Counted from the stretch's first letter, positions 22,501 through 32,512 are shown. The stretch is DNA of 64,000 bases from an uncultured Acidimicrobiales bacterium (GCA_937997485.1 CALKTH010000022.1:124001-188000), one strand, 5' to 3'. Notes: a model not told the origin generated them from the sequence alone. Numbers and translations: made by a program.

Positions 22501-24701
22501 CAGCCGCCGGCCGTCGTCGCCGGAGGCGCCGTGGTGGCTGGGGGTGCCGTCGCCGGAGGTGCGGTGGCTGGCGGCGAGGTTGCCGGAGGAGCCGTTGCCG
22601 GCGTGGTGTCGTTGGGGTCGGGCACAGTCTCTTCGGGCTCCGTCGTTGAAGTGGTGGTGATGGGGATGTAGCAGTCTCGCTCACCATCATTGTCGCTGTC
22701 GACGAAGATCGTGCCCAGGTTTGCGGTGTCGATGTCGCTCGAGCGGCAGAAATCAACCTCACCGGCCACCTTCAGGTAGCGGCCGCCGCCATAGGAGTCA
22801 GGATCAGCGAACTCTCGCGGCTCCAGGTTGGCGTGGAAGTCATTGTTGAACTGGCCCCAGATCGCTGCCGGAACGGTGCCGCCCTGGATCCTCGGCCAAG
22901 GTCCGACGTTGCGCATCGGAATCTTCTCGTCTGGGTGACCCATCCACACCGCCGTGGTGAGATACGGGGTGAAGCCCACGAACCAGGCATCTTCTTCGTT
23001 CTGTGCGGTTCCCGTCTTGCCGCCGGCCCCGTAGCCAGCCGGGAGCTGGGCTCGTCGTCCGGTACCGCTGCGGATGTTGCCCTCGAGCGTTTCGACGACG
23101 AGGCGGGCGGACTGGGTAGAGAGAGCTCGCCGTCCGTCAGGGCGACGTTCGTACAGCACGTTGCCATTGATGTCTTCGACACGCTCGACGTACCAGGCGT
23201 CGTTGTAGATGCCATCGTTGGCCATGGCGGCGTAGGCGCTGGCGATCTCCATGGGGTGCACTTCTTTGGAACCGAGCGGGAGCGACAGCACGGCGTCGGT
23301 CGGGCCAACGGTGCTGATGCCGAGTCGGTTGGCGATCTCGACGACGTTCTCGTTGCCTGCCACCTGGCCGAGCCGGACGAATGCACAGTTGTTTGACGCC
23401 CGAGTGGCGGCTGCCAGCGAGATGCGACGGCCTCGACCGCCCCGAACTTCGTAGGGGTTCGGGAAGCCGCCGGGATTCTCGAACGAGCATGGGCTGTCTC
23501 CCCGCACGGTGTCCTGCGGGGTGAACCCTGCTTCGAAGAGCGCCGCGAGCACAAAGGTCTTCATCGACGAGCCGGGCTGGCGGAGGCCGTCGGTCGTCAG
23601 ATTGAACTGTTCCCTCGTGAACTCGTCGCCACCGACCATGGCACGAACGGCGCCGGTCTCGGTCTCCACTGCCGCAATGGCCACCGTGAAGCCGCGTGGG
23701 TCGACAGGAAGGATGTCGGCCTTCGCCTTGAGCGCCATCTCCTGCGCCGCCAAGTCGAAGGTGGTGTACACCTGCAAGCCGCCGGAAAACACGGTGGCGA
23801 ACCGCTCTGCCGGTGTGTCACCGATCGGGATCGCCGAGTTCTCGAGGAGCTCCTTGAGGGCCTCTTCCTCGAAGTAGTCGGACGGCTTGATGTTCTGCGG
23901 GTCCTGCCGCTCTTCGGGGAGGGGTGCGGAGTTGATCCGACCCGCCTCGGCCTCATCGATGAGCTCGAGCGAGAGCAGGCGGTCAACGACGGTCGCCCGG
24001 CGGTTGCGAGCGTTCACGGCGTTGTTCAGCGGATTGTTGCTGTTGGGGCTGCGAATGAGACCGGCGAGCAGCGCGGCGTGTTCCCACGTCATCTCGTCGA
24101 GATCTTCGATACCCCAATACACCTCGGCCGCGCCCTTGACGCCGTAGGCGCCGGCTCCGAAGTAGACGGTGTTGAGGTAGCGCTCGAGGATTTCGTCCTT
24201 GGTGAACTGCTCTTCGAGGCGGAGCGCGTAGAACGCCTCGGTCTTCTTGCGATCGAAGCTCTGATCGGAGGTGAGAAGTGCGTTCTTCACCAGCTGCTGG
24301 GTGATGGTGGAGCCGCCCTGCTCGATACCGCCGGCGCTGATGTTCTGAGCGAGCGCACGGAACACGGCCCGGTAGTTCACGCCGTCGTGCTCGTAGAAGT
24401 CGTTGTCTTCCATGCCGAGAATCGCGTCGATCACGACCTGGGGAATCTCGTCGAGCTCGACCGACTGACGATTTTGCTCGCCGACCAAGAGGGTGAGGAA
24501 CGTGCCGTCGGATGCGTACATCGAGGATCGCTGGGCCAACACGTCAAGTTCGAGCTCTGCAGCTGTGTTTTCGGTCGCGTTCACGACCGTCCCGATCTGA
24601 GGAATGACCGTGAGCGCGGTGGCGGCGAACACTGCTGCCGCTGCCATCATGACCAGACCGAGTGATGCGAGTCGTTTGACGGCGCGAACGAGATAGAGCA
24701 C
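22500..24701 (-). CDS. Class A penicillin-binding protein (transglycosylase/transpeptidase)
   Basis: A 733-residue bifunctional peptidoglycan synthase. One membrane anchor at about 10-35. The GT51 glycosyltransferase domain has the catalytic Glu98 in GMEDNDFYEHDG, and GGSTITQQLVKN near 129. The transpeptidase has the active-site Ser378 in QPGSSMKTF (SxxK), SNN near 435, and KTGTA near 565. The last 45 residues are a low-complexity Thr/Pro/Ala tail (PPATAPPAT repeats), probably an unstructured periplasmic or wall-spanning segment. The start is a GTG. It acts on lipid II at the outer face of the membrane. Confidence 0.95.
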   Translation of the reverse strand: MLYLVRAVKRLASLGLVMMAAAAVFAATALTVIPQIGTVVNATENTAAELELDVLAQRSSMYASDGTFLTLLVGEQNRQSVELDEIPQVVIDAILGMEDNDFYEHDGVNYRAVFRALAQNISAGGIEQGGSTITQQLVKNALLTSDQSFDRKKTEAFYALRLEEQFTKDEILERYLNTVYFGAGAYGVKGAAEVYWGIEDLDEMTWEHAALLAGLIRSPNSNNPLNNAVNARNRRATVVDRLLSLELIDEAEAGRINSAPLPEERQDPQNIKPSDYFEEEALKELLENSAIPIGDTPAERFATVFSGGLQVYTTFDLAAQEMALKAKADILPVDPRGFTVAIAAVETETGAVRAMVGGDEFTREQFNLTTDGLRQPGSSMKTFVLAALFEAGFTPQDTVRGDSPCSFENPGGFPNPYEVRGGRGRRISLAAATRASNNCAFVRLGQVAGNENVVEIANRLGISTVGPTDAVLSLPLGSKEVHPMEIASAYAAMANDGIYNDAWYVERVEDINGNVLYERRPDGRRALSTQSARLVVETLEGNIRSGTGRRAQLPAGYGAGGKTGTAQNEEDAWFVGFTPYLTTAVWMGHPDEKIPMRNVGPWPRIQGGTVPAAIWGQFNNDFHANLEPREFADPDSYGGGRYLKVAGEVDFCRSSDIDTANLGTIFVDSDNDGERDCYIPITTTSTTEPEETVPDPNDTTPATAPPATSPPATAPPATAPPATTAPPATTAGG

Positions 24702-24750
24702 GGGCTGAGGCTACTCAAGTACGTCGCGGTGTTGGTGTCACCCGCTGAGC

Positions 24751-25656
24751 TCAGAGACACTCCAGCGAGGGTGTCCGTTGCGGTTCACCGCTGAACGGGC
24801 TGGCCCCGACGACGCCGGCGGCAGCGAAGACGGCTTCGGCTGGCAGCGTCGATGACGACCGGTCACCGATTGCGAGACCGAGCAACGGTCCGCCGTCCTC
24901 CTGATCAATGACAACGAGAACGACGGAGCGGCCCTCCACATCAGCTTGACCGGCGAAGCGCACATCCACTGCTGGCTCGCACAGTTCTGCACCTGCGTGC
25001 GCGATTGCTCGCAACGGGTCGGGGGCCACGGAGGTCGCGTGGCGACGTCCACGAGGATCGGCGATGCGAATGTCAGCCAGCACCCCATTCGCGGTCTCGC
25101 TCGTGACCAATCGAATGGACGAACCGTCTGGCACCGCCGAGCGATGATCCAAGGCGCGAGCCACCGATCCCACCAGGCTTGCCACGATCCGTTGGTCAGC
25201 GTCGCTGAACGCCTGAGGCCGCAGTACTGCGCCGGCCATGACCGTGCCGCCGCTCGTGTGCTGCGATATCAAGAGGTGACCGTCATCGATGACCGAGGTC
25301 TGCACCGACGACGTCGACCCGTCACCGGAAGTCGAGAGTGAACTCCACAGCCGCCCGTTCACCTCGAACGAGACAGGGTCGTCCGGACGCCAGTTGCCAG
25401 GGACACGACAGGCGACGTTGGGCGCAGTGGCGTCGCTGTCTTTTCGCACGATGAAGACCACCTCGGAGCCGAAGAGATCGGCGAGGGCGTTGAGCGCCAG
25501 GTCGGTGACCAGTCGGCGGACAGTCGGGTCCTTGCGGAGCTCGCGATCGCCGAGAAGTGAGGAGACCTCGGGCGCGTTCTTCGAGTCTCTCGTGTCCCCG
25601 AGAATGCCGGCGAGCCCGCGGCCGAGGCCGCGCGGCGATGATGCTTCAGATCCCAC
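24751..25656 (-). CDS. Hypothetical protein, possibly GAF-like
   Basis: A 301-residue soluble protein that I do not recognise firmly. The N-terminus reads RGLGRGLAGILGD, reminiscent of the first residues of ParB proteins, but no ParB nuclease or helix-turn-helix region follows. Residues 45-170 alternate strands and helices in a GAF-like manner (LVTDLALNALADLFGSEVVFIVR; FSDADQRIVASLVGSVARAL). The C-terminal third has further alternating hydrophobic segments. It lies between the penicillin-binding protein and a membrane serine protease, all on the same strand. Confidence 0.6.
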   Translation of the reverse strand: MGSEASSPRGLGRGLAGILGDTRDSKNAPEVSSLLGDRELRKDPTVRRLVTDLALNALADLFGSEVVFIVRKDSDATAPNVACRVPGNWRPDDPVSFEVNGRLWSSLSTSGDGSTSSVQTSVIDDGHLLISQHTSGGTVMAGAVLRPQAFSDADQRIVASLVGSVARALDHRSAVPDGSSIRLVTSETANGVLADIRIADPRGRRHATSVAPDPLRAIAHAGAELCEPAVDVRFAGQADVEGRSVVLVVIDQEDGGPLLGLAIGDRSSSTLPAEAVFAAAGVVGASPFSGEPQRTPSLECL

Positions 25657-25683
25657 GTGCGCTCCCTCGAGTCCGGACGTTAT

Positions 25684-26463
25684 CTAGTTGTCGGCCGGAC
25701 ACGGCGTCGGCTGAGCGCTGGCACCCGAGGACACCCAATCGACCACCGCCGACGCTGGAATGGCGAGTGTCGACCCCGTGGTCAGATCGAACCCCTGGAG
25801 GACGCCAACCACATCGCCGTAGCGGTCAAGCACGGGTCCTCCGGAGAAGCCTCCGACGGTCTCCACTTCTAAAACCAGCACCGGTCCACCGAGGCCGAAC
25901 GAGCCGTCGGGCACGGTGGTTTGCACGGTCGCCGGCCTGACGACGACCGGGCCGCCCTCGGCATGACCGGCAACCCAGACCGGATCGCCGCCCTCGGGTG
26001 CGACCGGTGACCATCGCAAGCCGAGGGATGGCACTGCCTCGGCGAGGCTGATGTCGAGCGAGTCCGATCGCCGAACAACCGGAACGAACACGGGAGCGAT
26101 CGGATCGTCGACCTTGAGTTCGGACGCTCCGGTCGTGAGATGACGGTTGGTGACGAGCTCGCCATCGACGACGAAGCCACTCCCCCGGGTGAGGCCGTCG
26201 CATGTCCGCGCCGCCACTCTCACCGTCGCCGACTCCGCCAGCGCCTGCAGTCCAACGGCACCGAGCTCTGGCCGCAGCGATTGCTCAGTACCCATGTTGA
26301 ACGGAGTGGAGATCCCCGACGCAGCAAGACTTCGACTCGCCAGTTGAGACACCACGAGGGTGACCATCATCGACAAAGCGAGGACGCCGAGAAAGAGCCA
26401 GGTCGGACTCATCGCGCGGCGCGACGGTCCACCAGCAGTTGCCACGCTTGCCCGACGCTCCAC
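25684..26463 (-). CDS. Membrane-anchored trypsin-like serine protease
   Basis: A 259-residue S1-type protease with one N-terminal transmembrane helix (about 21-40) and an extracytoplasmic catalytic domain. The triad is readable: His108 in GELVTNRHLTTG, Asp137 in SLDISLAEA, Ser207 in GGFSGGPVLD. The contexts differ slightly from HtrA (TNAHV, DLAVL, GNSGGP) but are complete. There is no PDZ domain, so it resembles the MarP-like periplasmic proteases of actinobacteria more than DegP. Cys88 and Cys256 could form a disulphide. Envelope stress or protein processing is the likely setting. Confidence 0.82.
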   Translation of the reverse strand: MERRASVATAGGPSRRAMSPTWLFLGVLALSMMVTLVVSQLASRSLAASGISTPFNMGTEQSLRPELGAVGLQALAESATVRVAARTCDGLTRGSGFVVDGELVTNRHLTTGASELKVDDPIAPVFVPVVRRSDSLDISLAEAVPSLGLRWSPVAPEGGDPVWVAGHAEGGPVVVRPATVQTTVPDGSFGLGGPVLVLEVETVGGFSGGPVLDRYGDVVGVLQGFDLTTGSTLAIPASAVVDWVSSGASAQPTPCPADN

Positions 26464-26557
26464 GGGGCGACGGTAGACCGTCGAATGAGCAACGACCTAC
26501 AGCAAAGGGACCCAGCCCCCTACGGCTGTTGTCAGGTAGTCGCCCGTCGAGTCCGAG

Positions 26558-26968
26558 TCAGTCGTTGCGGCGCCAGTCCGAGGCGAGTCGGTCATCATTG
26601 CGGCGCTTGCCAACAGCGGCAAAGACCGCCTGCTCGAGGCGTTCGCTGATCTTGTAGAACGTCACGCCGTAGTGTCCGAGACCGTCGATGTCGCGAATGT
26701 TCCGCACCTCGACGATGCCCTTTTCGCCACCGAGCTCGAACGGAACTCGCATCCCGACAGCCACCGACCTGTTGAACGGCCCGACGATCTGGGCCCCGGC
26801 GACGGAGAGATCGATCAGCTGGACACCGGCTCGCTTGGGTTTGTTGGAGAAGCGGGAATCCTTCGGCGGAAACCACGTCGCCTCGATGGGGTCGATCGAA
26901 TAGCGCTCGGAGATACGAGGCACTTCAGTGGGCCGACGCACGTCTCCCTGGCGAATGATTTCCGGCAT
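26558..26968 (-). CDS. PilZ-domain protein
   Basis: A 136-residue protein. After a charged N-terminal stretch (IIRQGDVRRPTEVPRISERY), a PilZ-like barrel appears: GVQLIDLSVAGAQIVGP, VGMRVPFELGG and GLGHYGVTFYKIS. PilZ domains often bind cyclic di-GMP through an N-terminal RxxxR and a D/NxSxxG motif; here DLSVAG fits the second. The ATG at 26968 is chosen over an upstream TTG at 27010. Target processes cannot be inferred from neighbours. Confidence 0.75.
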   Translation of the reverse strand: MPEIIRQGDVRRPTEVPRISERYSIDPIEATWFPPKDSRFSNKPKRAGVQLIDLSVAGAQIVGPFNRSVAVGMRVPFELGGEKGIVEVRNIRDIDGLGHYGVTFYKISERLEQAVFAAVGKRRNDDRLASDWRRND

Positions 26969-27028
26969 GTGAGTAGTTTCGGCGGCTTTGGCCAGGACTT
27001 GAGTGAGCAATCACACTGCTCACAAATC

Positions 27029-29929
27029 TCAGCTCCGAGTGACTTCGATGACCCGGTCCAGCGGGAACACCGTGGGGGCGAGATCGGCGACCTCGGATTG
27101 ACGCATCTCGTCGATCGCCTCCAGCGTGCCGAAGTAGCCGAGGCTGGACGTCTCGGCAGCCTCGTGGAGCCAGAGCATGAGCGTAAAGTTGTTGACCAGC
27201 TCGTGATCGCTGCGGGCAATCGTGCGGGCCCGCTCGAACTCGTCACGGGTCGGGCCGTTCTGCACCAGATCGGTCAACTCTTGACGCACGGCGGCATTGA
27301 TCTCATCGAGACGAGCCGGATCGCCCGAGATCGTGATGAGCGTTTCAATCTCGACGTCGGGAGTGAGCCGTAGCGACGAGCCGACTCGTCCGCCGTAGGT
27401 CGCAGCGAGCTCTTCGCGGACCGTCTCGAACAGACGGGCGTCCACGATGTTGGTCAATACCTCGAGCCGCAGAGCGACGACCTGGGCCTCGGGCCCGACG
27501 GAGATGTCCACGGGAGCTGCGAAGAACAACTCGACGCCGGCGCCAGCATCGTCGGTGCCGGCGTCCACCTCAAGCGCGATCGCGGTTGACGGAGGATCGG
27601 CTCGTCGGTCGACGAACGAGTCGGCACTTCCAGCCGGCAGGGTCGCGACATATCGCCGGGAGAGATCCCGAATCTGGCCGAGGTCGGTGTCTCCGGCAAT
27701 GGCGATGACGAGTTCGTCTGTATTGCCCAGCCGATCGCGATAGAGGTTCGCGAGATCGTCCGCCGTAAGCGATTCCAATTGTGCGTCGTCGGCGACGATG
27801 TTGAACCACGGACTCTCGAAGCGAGCGTCTAACCGAGCGATCGTGGCCAAGAGGCCGGGATCGCTCACTGCGCGATCCCGGAGACCGAAGCCTTGTTCGA
27901 CGACCTCTGCCAGTGGCGCCGGGTCGACTCGGGGAGCGGTGATCGAGAGATACAGGAGCTGAAACAGCGTTTCCATGTCGTCAATCTCTGCGCTGCCAGA
28001 GAATCCCTCTTCGGTCTCATCGATGAAGGAGGCGATCTGCGCCGAACGGCTGGCGAGAAAGGTTCGCAACTGGAGATCCGAGATGTCAGCCCGCCCGCTG
28101 CTGTCGACCGCAGTCGTCGCAAGGCCGACGAGCGCCCGCTCCTGCGCCTCGAGCGTGGACCAGCCACCCTCAGACAGGGCGAGCAGGTTGGCGTTGCCAG
28201 CGAAGATGTCTGACTCCATGAAGAGCACGCGCACTCCGTTGTCAAACGTCATCTCGGTCGCATTCAACTCGTCGATGCTTCGTTCCGACGGCTCATCGCC
28301 GCGATCCGGGCGCTCCATCAGCTGATCGATGGCGGCGACAACGACGGACTCGTCAACGAGCTCTGACTCGAGCGCACGATCGATAGCGGCCCTGAGCTCA
28401 TCGCGCGTCGGCAGCTCATCCTCCGAGCGGCCGATTCCGACTAGGATCGGGTCGCTCTCGGCCAGCATGAACGCCAAGTGATTGTCGACGGTGGCGAGAT
28501 CAAGCGAGGCCAGTATCGACAACTGACGGTCGATCGTGTCTGACAGATCATCGATAGCACCCCGACCGAGCGCATGCTCCACGAAGGATCTCGCGTAGTC
28601 GGCGTCCTGACGGCTTGTGATGGAGGAGGCCACGTTGTCCAACGCGCTTTGTTGCCCGGCAACAGAGCGAGCGAGCTCCGCCTCGGTGAACCCATCGGTT
28701 TGCAGCCGACGGAGTTCCACCAACAGATCCTCGGTCGCCGCCACCAAGTCGGGACCGGTCACGTTGAACCCGAGGAATCGACGGCCCGGGACGATTTGAA
28801 ACGAACCGGAGCTGTTGAGAATCGCGGCCATCGAACCTTGCGCAATGCGCTCGTCGAGCCGGTTGCGGATCATGTTGTCGATGACGCTTTCGATGACCAG
28901 CAGTCGTTCGCCGCCCACCGTGGTGCTGTCCCACGTCGGGATCGGCAGGTCGAGCGAGATGTTGGGTCGCCCCTGCTCGGGATGCGTCGCCAGGTCGACG
29001 ATGACTCCTTGGACCGGATCGATGGTGACCGGGTCGAGCGGTTGACCATCCGATCGGCTCGTCAGCCCATCGAAGCGATCGCGGACGAGCGCTTCGAGCT
29101 CATCGGTCGGGAGATCGCCGACGGCAACGATCGACATGAGATCGGGGCGATACCAGCGGTCGTAATAGCGGCGGGCGTCCGTCGCTGTCGTGGCGAGAAT
29201 CTTCTCGGGTGTACCGATGGGGTCGTAGGCGGCGTATGGAGAATCGCCGACGTAGTACTGGTTGAGCGCGTCGAAGATGACCCCGCCTGAGGATTCGTCT
29301 CGGATCCGGAACTCTTCGCGCACCACGCCCCGCTCCTCGATGACGTCCTGCTCATCCAACGTGGCCTTCGACGCCCACTCGAAGAGCACATCGAGCGCGG
29401 TGTCCACTGCGGAGTCCGTGGTGGGAACCGAGAGGTTGTAGACCGTCTCGTCGTATGACGTGTACGCGTTGATGTCCGCTCCGAAGTCGACCCCGAAGCC
29501 TTGCAGCACTCGGTCGAGTTCGTTGCCGTCGAACGACTCGGTGCCGTTGAACAGCATGTGCTCGACGAAGTGCGCCAGCCCGCTTTCCGGGTCTTCCTGC
29601 TGCCGGGAACCAGCCCGCACCACAAGCCGCAGGTCCAGGCGTGAGCCCGGCGAATCGTTCGATTGCACGTAGTACGTGAGGCCGTTGTCGAGCGTTCCGA
29701 TCCGGACGTCGTCGCTGATGCCGAGTGGCGTGGGATCCGGAGCTGGGGCGACGATCGCGCCGTCGAGGTTCCCGACGCCGGAGCCGACGCCGTTCGCGGC
29801 GCCCTCGCGACCGACCGGGTCCGCCGTCTGCCGAGCGTTCTCCCCGGGAGGAGTACAAGCGGCGGTCAGCAAGCACACCAGAAGGGCAAGAACCAAGAGG
29901 CGGCGGGGCACTCGAACTGTGTAGCGCAT
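27029..29929 (-). CDS. Secreted M16-family zinc metalloprotease lipoprotein
   Basis: A 966-residue two-repeat insulinase-family peptidase. The N-terminus is a lipoprotein signal ending LTAAC with Cys25 as the lipidation site. The zinc motif HxxEH is at 120-124 (AHFVEHMLFNG), and the distal Glu lies in ERGVVREEFRIRDE near 200. The second half has the same fold without the zinc motif, as usual. Length and layout resemble PqqL-type proteases. It should sit on the outer face of the membrane and cut small peptides. A charged, Gly-rich linker separates the lipid anchor from the enzyme. Confidence 0.92.
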   Translation of the reverse strand: MRYTVRVPRRLLVLALLVCLLTAACTPPGENARQTADPVGREGAANGVGSGVGNLDGAIVAPAPDPTPLGISDDVRIGTLDNGLTYYVQSNDSPGSRLDLRLVVRAGSRQQEDPESGLAHFVEHMLFNGTESFDGNELDRVLQGFGVDFGADINAYTSYDETVYNLSVPTTDSAVDTALDVLFEWASKATLDEQDVIEERGVVREEFRIRDESSGGVIFDALNQYYVGDSPYAAYDPIGTPEKILATTATDARRYYDRWYRPDLMSIVAVGDLPTDELEALVRDRFDGLTSRSDGQPLDPVTIDPVQGVIVDLATHPEQGRPNISLDLPIPTWDSTTVGGERLLVIESVIDNMIRNRLDERIAQGSMAAILNSSGSFQIVPGRRFLGFNVTGPDLVAATEDLLVELRRLQTDGFTEAELARSVAGQQSALDNVASSITSRQDADYARSFVEHALGRGAIDDLSDTIDRQLSILASLDLATVDNHLAFMLAESDPILVGIGRSEDELPTRDELRAAIDRALESELVDESVVVAAIDQLMERPDRGDEPSERSIDELNATEMTFDNGVRVLFMESDIFAGNANLLALSEGGWSTLEAQERALVGLATTAVDSSGRADISDLQLRTFLASRSAQIASFIDETEEGFSGSAEIDDMETLFQLLYLSITAPRVDPAPLAEVVEQGFGLRDRAVSDPGLLATIARLDARFESPWFNIVADDAQLESLTADDLANLYRDRLGNTDELVIAIAGDTDLGQIRDLSRRYVATLPAGSADSFVDRRADPPSTAIALEVDAGTDDAGAGVELFFAAPVDISVGPEAQVVALRLEVLTNIVDARLFETVREELAATYGGRVGSSLRLTPDVEIETLITISGDPARLDEINAAVRQELTDLVQNGPTRDEFERARTIARSDHELVNNFTLMLWLHEAAETSSLGYFGTLEAIDEMRQSEVADLAPTVFPLDRVIEVTRS

Positions 29930-30051
29930 CTCGGAACCAATCGGCAGAGCGGGGTCCGGGCTGAGGTGGATGGATGCCTGAGCCGCTGTCCTCCGGCCCG
30001 TTCGTCTAGTCTTGGCGCCAAGTTGGCAGCGGAAAGAGTTCGGGAACGACC

Positions 30052-30408
30052 GTGATGGATCGCATCAAGTTCTGGTGGAGTGAGTGGCGAGCGACTCGAG
30101 CTGGCCGCGTTCGCGTACCGAACGACATGCAACGCGCCGCTCGCGACCTCACAGGGCCAACCGGATGGGCGAAGTCCGAAACGTGGGATCACCTGGCCAA
30201 CGACCGGCAGGCGTACCTCAAGTCCTTCGACCCTCGCGTGCCGGCCAGCCTGCACATTTCCGAACGGGACCGTGTTCGCGCTGGGATGGTCATCCCGCTC
30301 CCCGAACGCTGCATTGAGGATTGGGTCGACAACCATGCCGATCCCGAGGCCGACGTAACGGAAGACTCCGATGGCGAGACCGGATCACAGCCGGTCGCCC
30401 ATCCTTGA
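30052..30408 (+). CDS. Small hypothetical protein
   Basis: A 118-residue protein starting at a GTG (or at the ATG that follows directly). It is rich in Trp and Arg at the start (IKFWWSEWRATRAGRVRVP) and acidic at the end (ADPEADVTEDSDGETG). No family is recognised. It is divergent from the M16 lipoprotein gene and convergent with the DUF427 gene, whose stop lies two bases beyond its own. Coding status rests on its uninterrupted frame and fitting codon use. Confidence 0.5.
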   Translation: MMDRIKFWWSEWRATRAGRVRVPNDMQRAARDLTGPTGWAKSETWDHLANDRQAYLKSFDPRVPASLHISERDRVRAGMVIPLPERCIEDWVDNHADPEADVTEDSDGETGSQPVAHP

Positions 30409-30409
30409 C

Positions 30410-31174
30410 TCAGCTAAACTTGGTCTTCGGGCGTTCGAGCATCTGACCGTCGACCTCGATGTCGACCTTCTCGTTGTAGAAGCAGACCAGACCCGCGATT
30501 GGGGCCGATTCGGGAAGCGGCGTGCGGTAGCCCCATGCGAGATCAGCGTGCTCGGCGCCGCCCGCATTCACGTTCCAGTAGTGGGCCCAACCCTTGTACG
30601 GGCAAGCGGTTTCGCTCTCGGTCCGTGTCAACCTCTCCATCCGAACGTCGGCTTGAGGCAGATAAAAACGGGGCGGCAGCGAAGCTTCGTACAGCACCGT
30701 GGGCCGCACTGAGTCTGCGACGAGGTCGCCATCCACGAACACCCGCACGTGCTTCGACGAAGACAGGGCATCGATTCGAACCTCTGGACTCCGGGGATGA
30801 ACGAAGACCTCTTCGTCTTCCTCGAACCAGGCGTCGACCGCATCCCACTCGATGCGGACGAGGTCCCGCAGCTCGGCCACCGGGGAGTCGAGGTGGCGCC
30901 ACGCAGCATTGGGAATGATCTCGTCCGGGCCACCCTCGCCGTCGCTCAGTACGAGATCGAAACGAGTGGCTTCGCCACGACTCGGTGAGCGATCGGTCTC
31001 CCCGGAAGGCCGCAGTTCAGCAGCCAGGTCTGAGAGTGGGAAGTACCACGCTGGGTAGTACGGGATCTCCCAGACGAAGAGCACGTCGCGACTATCGACG
31101 ATCGTCTTTCCGCCGTGGACACCGCGGATCCATTTGGGATTGCTTTGGGTACGAACACGAGTCGAGCCGGCCAT
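30410..31174 (-). CDS. DUF427-domain protein
   Basis: A 254-residue protein whose C-terminal half is a DUF427 domain: VRVFVDGDLVADSVRP, LYEASLPPRFYLPQADV, CPYKGWAHYWNV and WGYRTPLPESAPIAGLVCFY. The N-terminal half looks like a diverged second copy (KWIRGVHGGKTIVDSRDVLFVWE and WYFPLSDL). DUF427 proteins are common in actinobacteria and have no firmly established role. The ATG at 31174 has GAGGA five bases upstream; the open frame continuing to 31900 is antisense to the P450 gene and is rejected. Confidence 0.85.
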   Translation of the reverse strand: MAGSTRVRTQSNPKWIRGVHGGKTIVDSRDVLFVWEIPYYPAWYFPLSDLAAELRPSGETDRSPSRGEATRFDLVLSDGEGGPDEIIPNAAWRHLDSPVAELRDLVRIEWDAVDAWFEEDEEVFVHPRSPEVRIDALSSSKHVRVFVDGDLVADSVRPTVLYEASLPPRFYLPQADVRMERLTRTESETACPYKGWAHYWNVNAGGAEHADLAWGYRTPLPESAPIAGLVCFYNEKVDIEVDGQMLERPKTKFS

Positions 31175-31297
31175 GATGTCCTCATTGCGATGGGTCGTTG
31201 AATGATGTCGTTGGATGATTTCGTTGAGCCTGGTTCCGTCACATCGAGCGTCGGGCCCGGGAATGCCCCGCTGCCGAACACCGTTGGAACGCTCTGC

Positions 31298-32512
31298 ATG
31301 ATCAACACCAATGACGGCCGCGTTGATTCCTCGCCTCGCGGCGCCAGGATCCACCGAGAGCAACTCGAGACCGAGCCGTACTCGGTATTGGCCGAGCTCT
31401 GCGAGCACGAGCCGGTGTCGTGGATTCCAGCTGTTGGCGGGTGGTACGTCACGAATCGTGAGCTGGCCATCGCTGCCATGCGAGATGCTGAGTCCTTCAC
31501 GGTTGATGATCCCCGCTTCACCACGGCAGCGGTATTGGGCCCGAGCATGCTCTCCCTTGATGGACCCGAGCACGCCCGCCACCGGGCCGCCTTTGCCGAC
31601 CACTTCCGTCCGGCAACAGTGCGTACCAAGTTCGAAGCGTCGCTGAGAGCGACAGCCGAGGAATTGCTGGACGATCTCGAACAGGCGGGAAGGGATGGCA
31701 CCGGACTGGCCAAGGGAGAGTTTCGTACCGGACTCGCCGGGCCGCTCGCAGTCCGCACGATCATCGACTTCCTCGGGCTGGTCAACGTGGATCCGACCGT
31801 CGTGCTGCAGTGGTACGAGGCGATCGCGGCCGCCATCGTGGCGCTCACCGTCGGGGAGGAGATAAGTCCAGACAGTCGCGCCGCCATTGATGAATTGCAT
31901 GCGGAGGTTTCCCGCTCGTTGCGAGGCGACGCTCCGTCGCTCATCCGCCAGCTGAAAACGGAGGCCGTGCTCACCTCAGAGGAGATCGTGCCCGCGGTCG
32001 CCGTCGTCATGTTCGGTGCCATCGAGACGTCGGAGGGGATGACCGCGAACGCGCTCTGGCACCTCATGCAACACCCGATGCAATGGGCTGAGGTTGTCGC
32101 CAACCCGTCATTGATCAGCGCTGCTGTCGAGGAATCGCTTCGGCTCGAACCAGCCGCAGGCTACGTCGACCGATACACGACTCATGACGTCGAGCTCGGA
32201 GGGGTCACGATTCCCGCCGGAGATCTCGTAAGTATTTCGCTCCTCGCAGCCAACCGCGACCCCGCCCACTTCGAGCGGCCGCACGAGTTCGACCTCCACC
32301 GAGCCAACGCTCGCCAACACGTCACGTTCGTCCAGGGCCCCCACGGTTGCCTTGGCCTGCATCTGGCCCGCCTGGAAACGGTGGCCGCACTCGAAGCCGT
32401 GGTCCGTCGGATGCCGGACCTGACGATCGTCGCTGACGAGAGTGTCGCACCTCGGGGGTTGATCTTCCGCAAGCCCCCGGTCCTCACCGGCCAGTGGACG
32501 CTCAGCGATTGA
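31298..32512 (+). CDS. Cytochrome P450
   Basis: A 404-residue soluble monooxygenase. Heme ligand region FVQGPHGCLG near 345 (Cys in FxxGxxxCxG), the ExxR motif ESLRLEP near 275, and the I-helix GAIETSEG near 238 are all present; the family's usual second Gly of the I-helix motif is Ala. The frame is open from 31202, but the ATG at 31298 gives a normal N-terminus. The substrate is unknown. Electron-transfer partners are not adjacent. It is divergent from the DUF427 gene and its 3' end overlaps the FAD-monooxygenase gene by 11 bases. Confidence 0.92.
   Translation: MINTNDGRVDSSPRGARIHREQLETEPYSVLAELCEHEPVSWIPAVGGWYVTNRELAIAAMRDAESFTVDDPRFTTAAVLGPSMLSLDGPEHARHRAAFADHFRPATVRTKFEASLRATAEELLDDLEQAGRDGTGLAKGEFRTGLAGPLAVRTIIDFLGLVNVDPTVVLQWYEAIAAAIVALTVGEEISPDSRAAIDELHAEVSRSLRGDAPSLIRQLKTEAVLTSEEIVPAVAVVMFGAIETSEGMTANALWHLMQHPMQWAEVVANPSLISAAVEESLRLEPAAGYVDRYTTHDVELGGVTIPAGDLVSISLLAANRDPAHFERPHEFDLHRANARQHVTFVQGPHGCLGLHLARLETVAALEAVVRRMPDLTIVADESVAPRGLIFRKPPVLTGQWTLSD

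Noticed and set aside
30946-32103. Leftward frames opposite the P450 gene, including extension of the DUF427 frame to 31900
   Set aside because: The P450 heme-binding, ExxR and I-helix motifs fix the real frame; the DUF427 gene has a good ribosome site at 31174.
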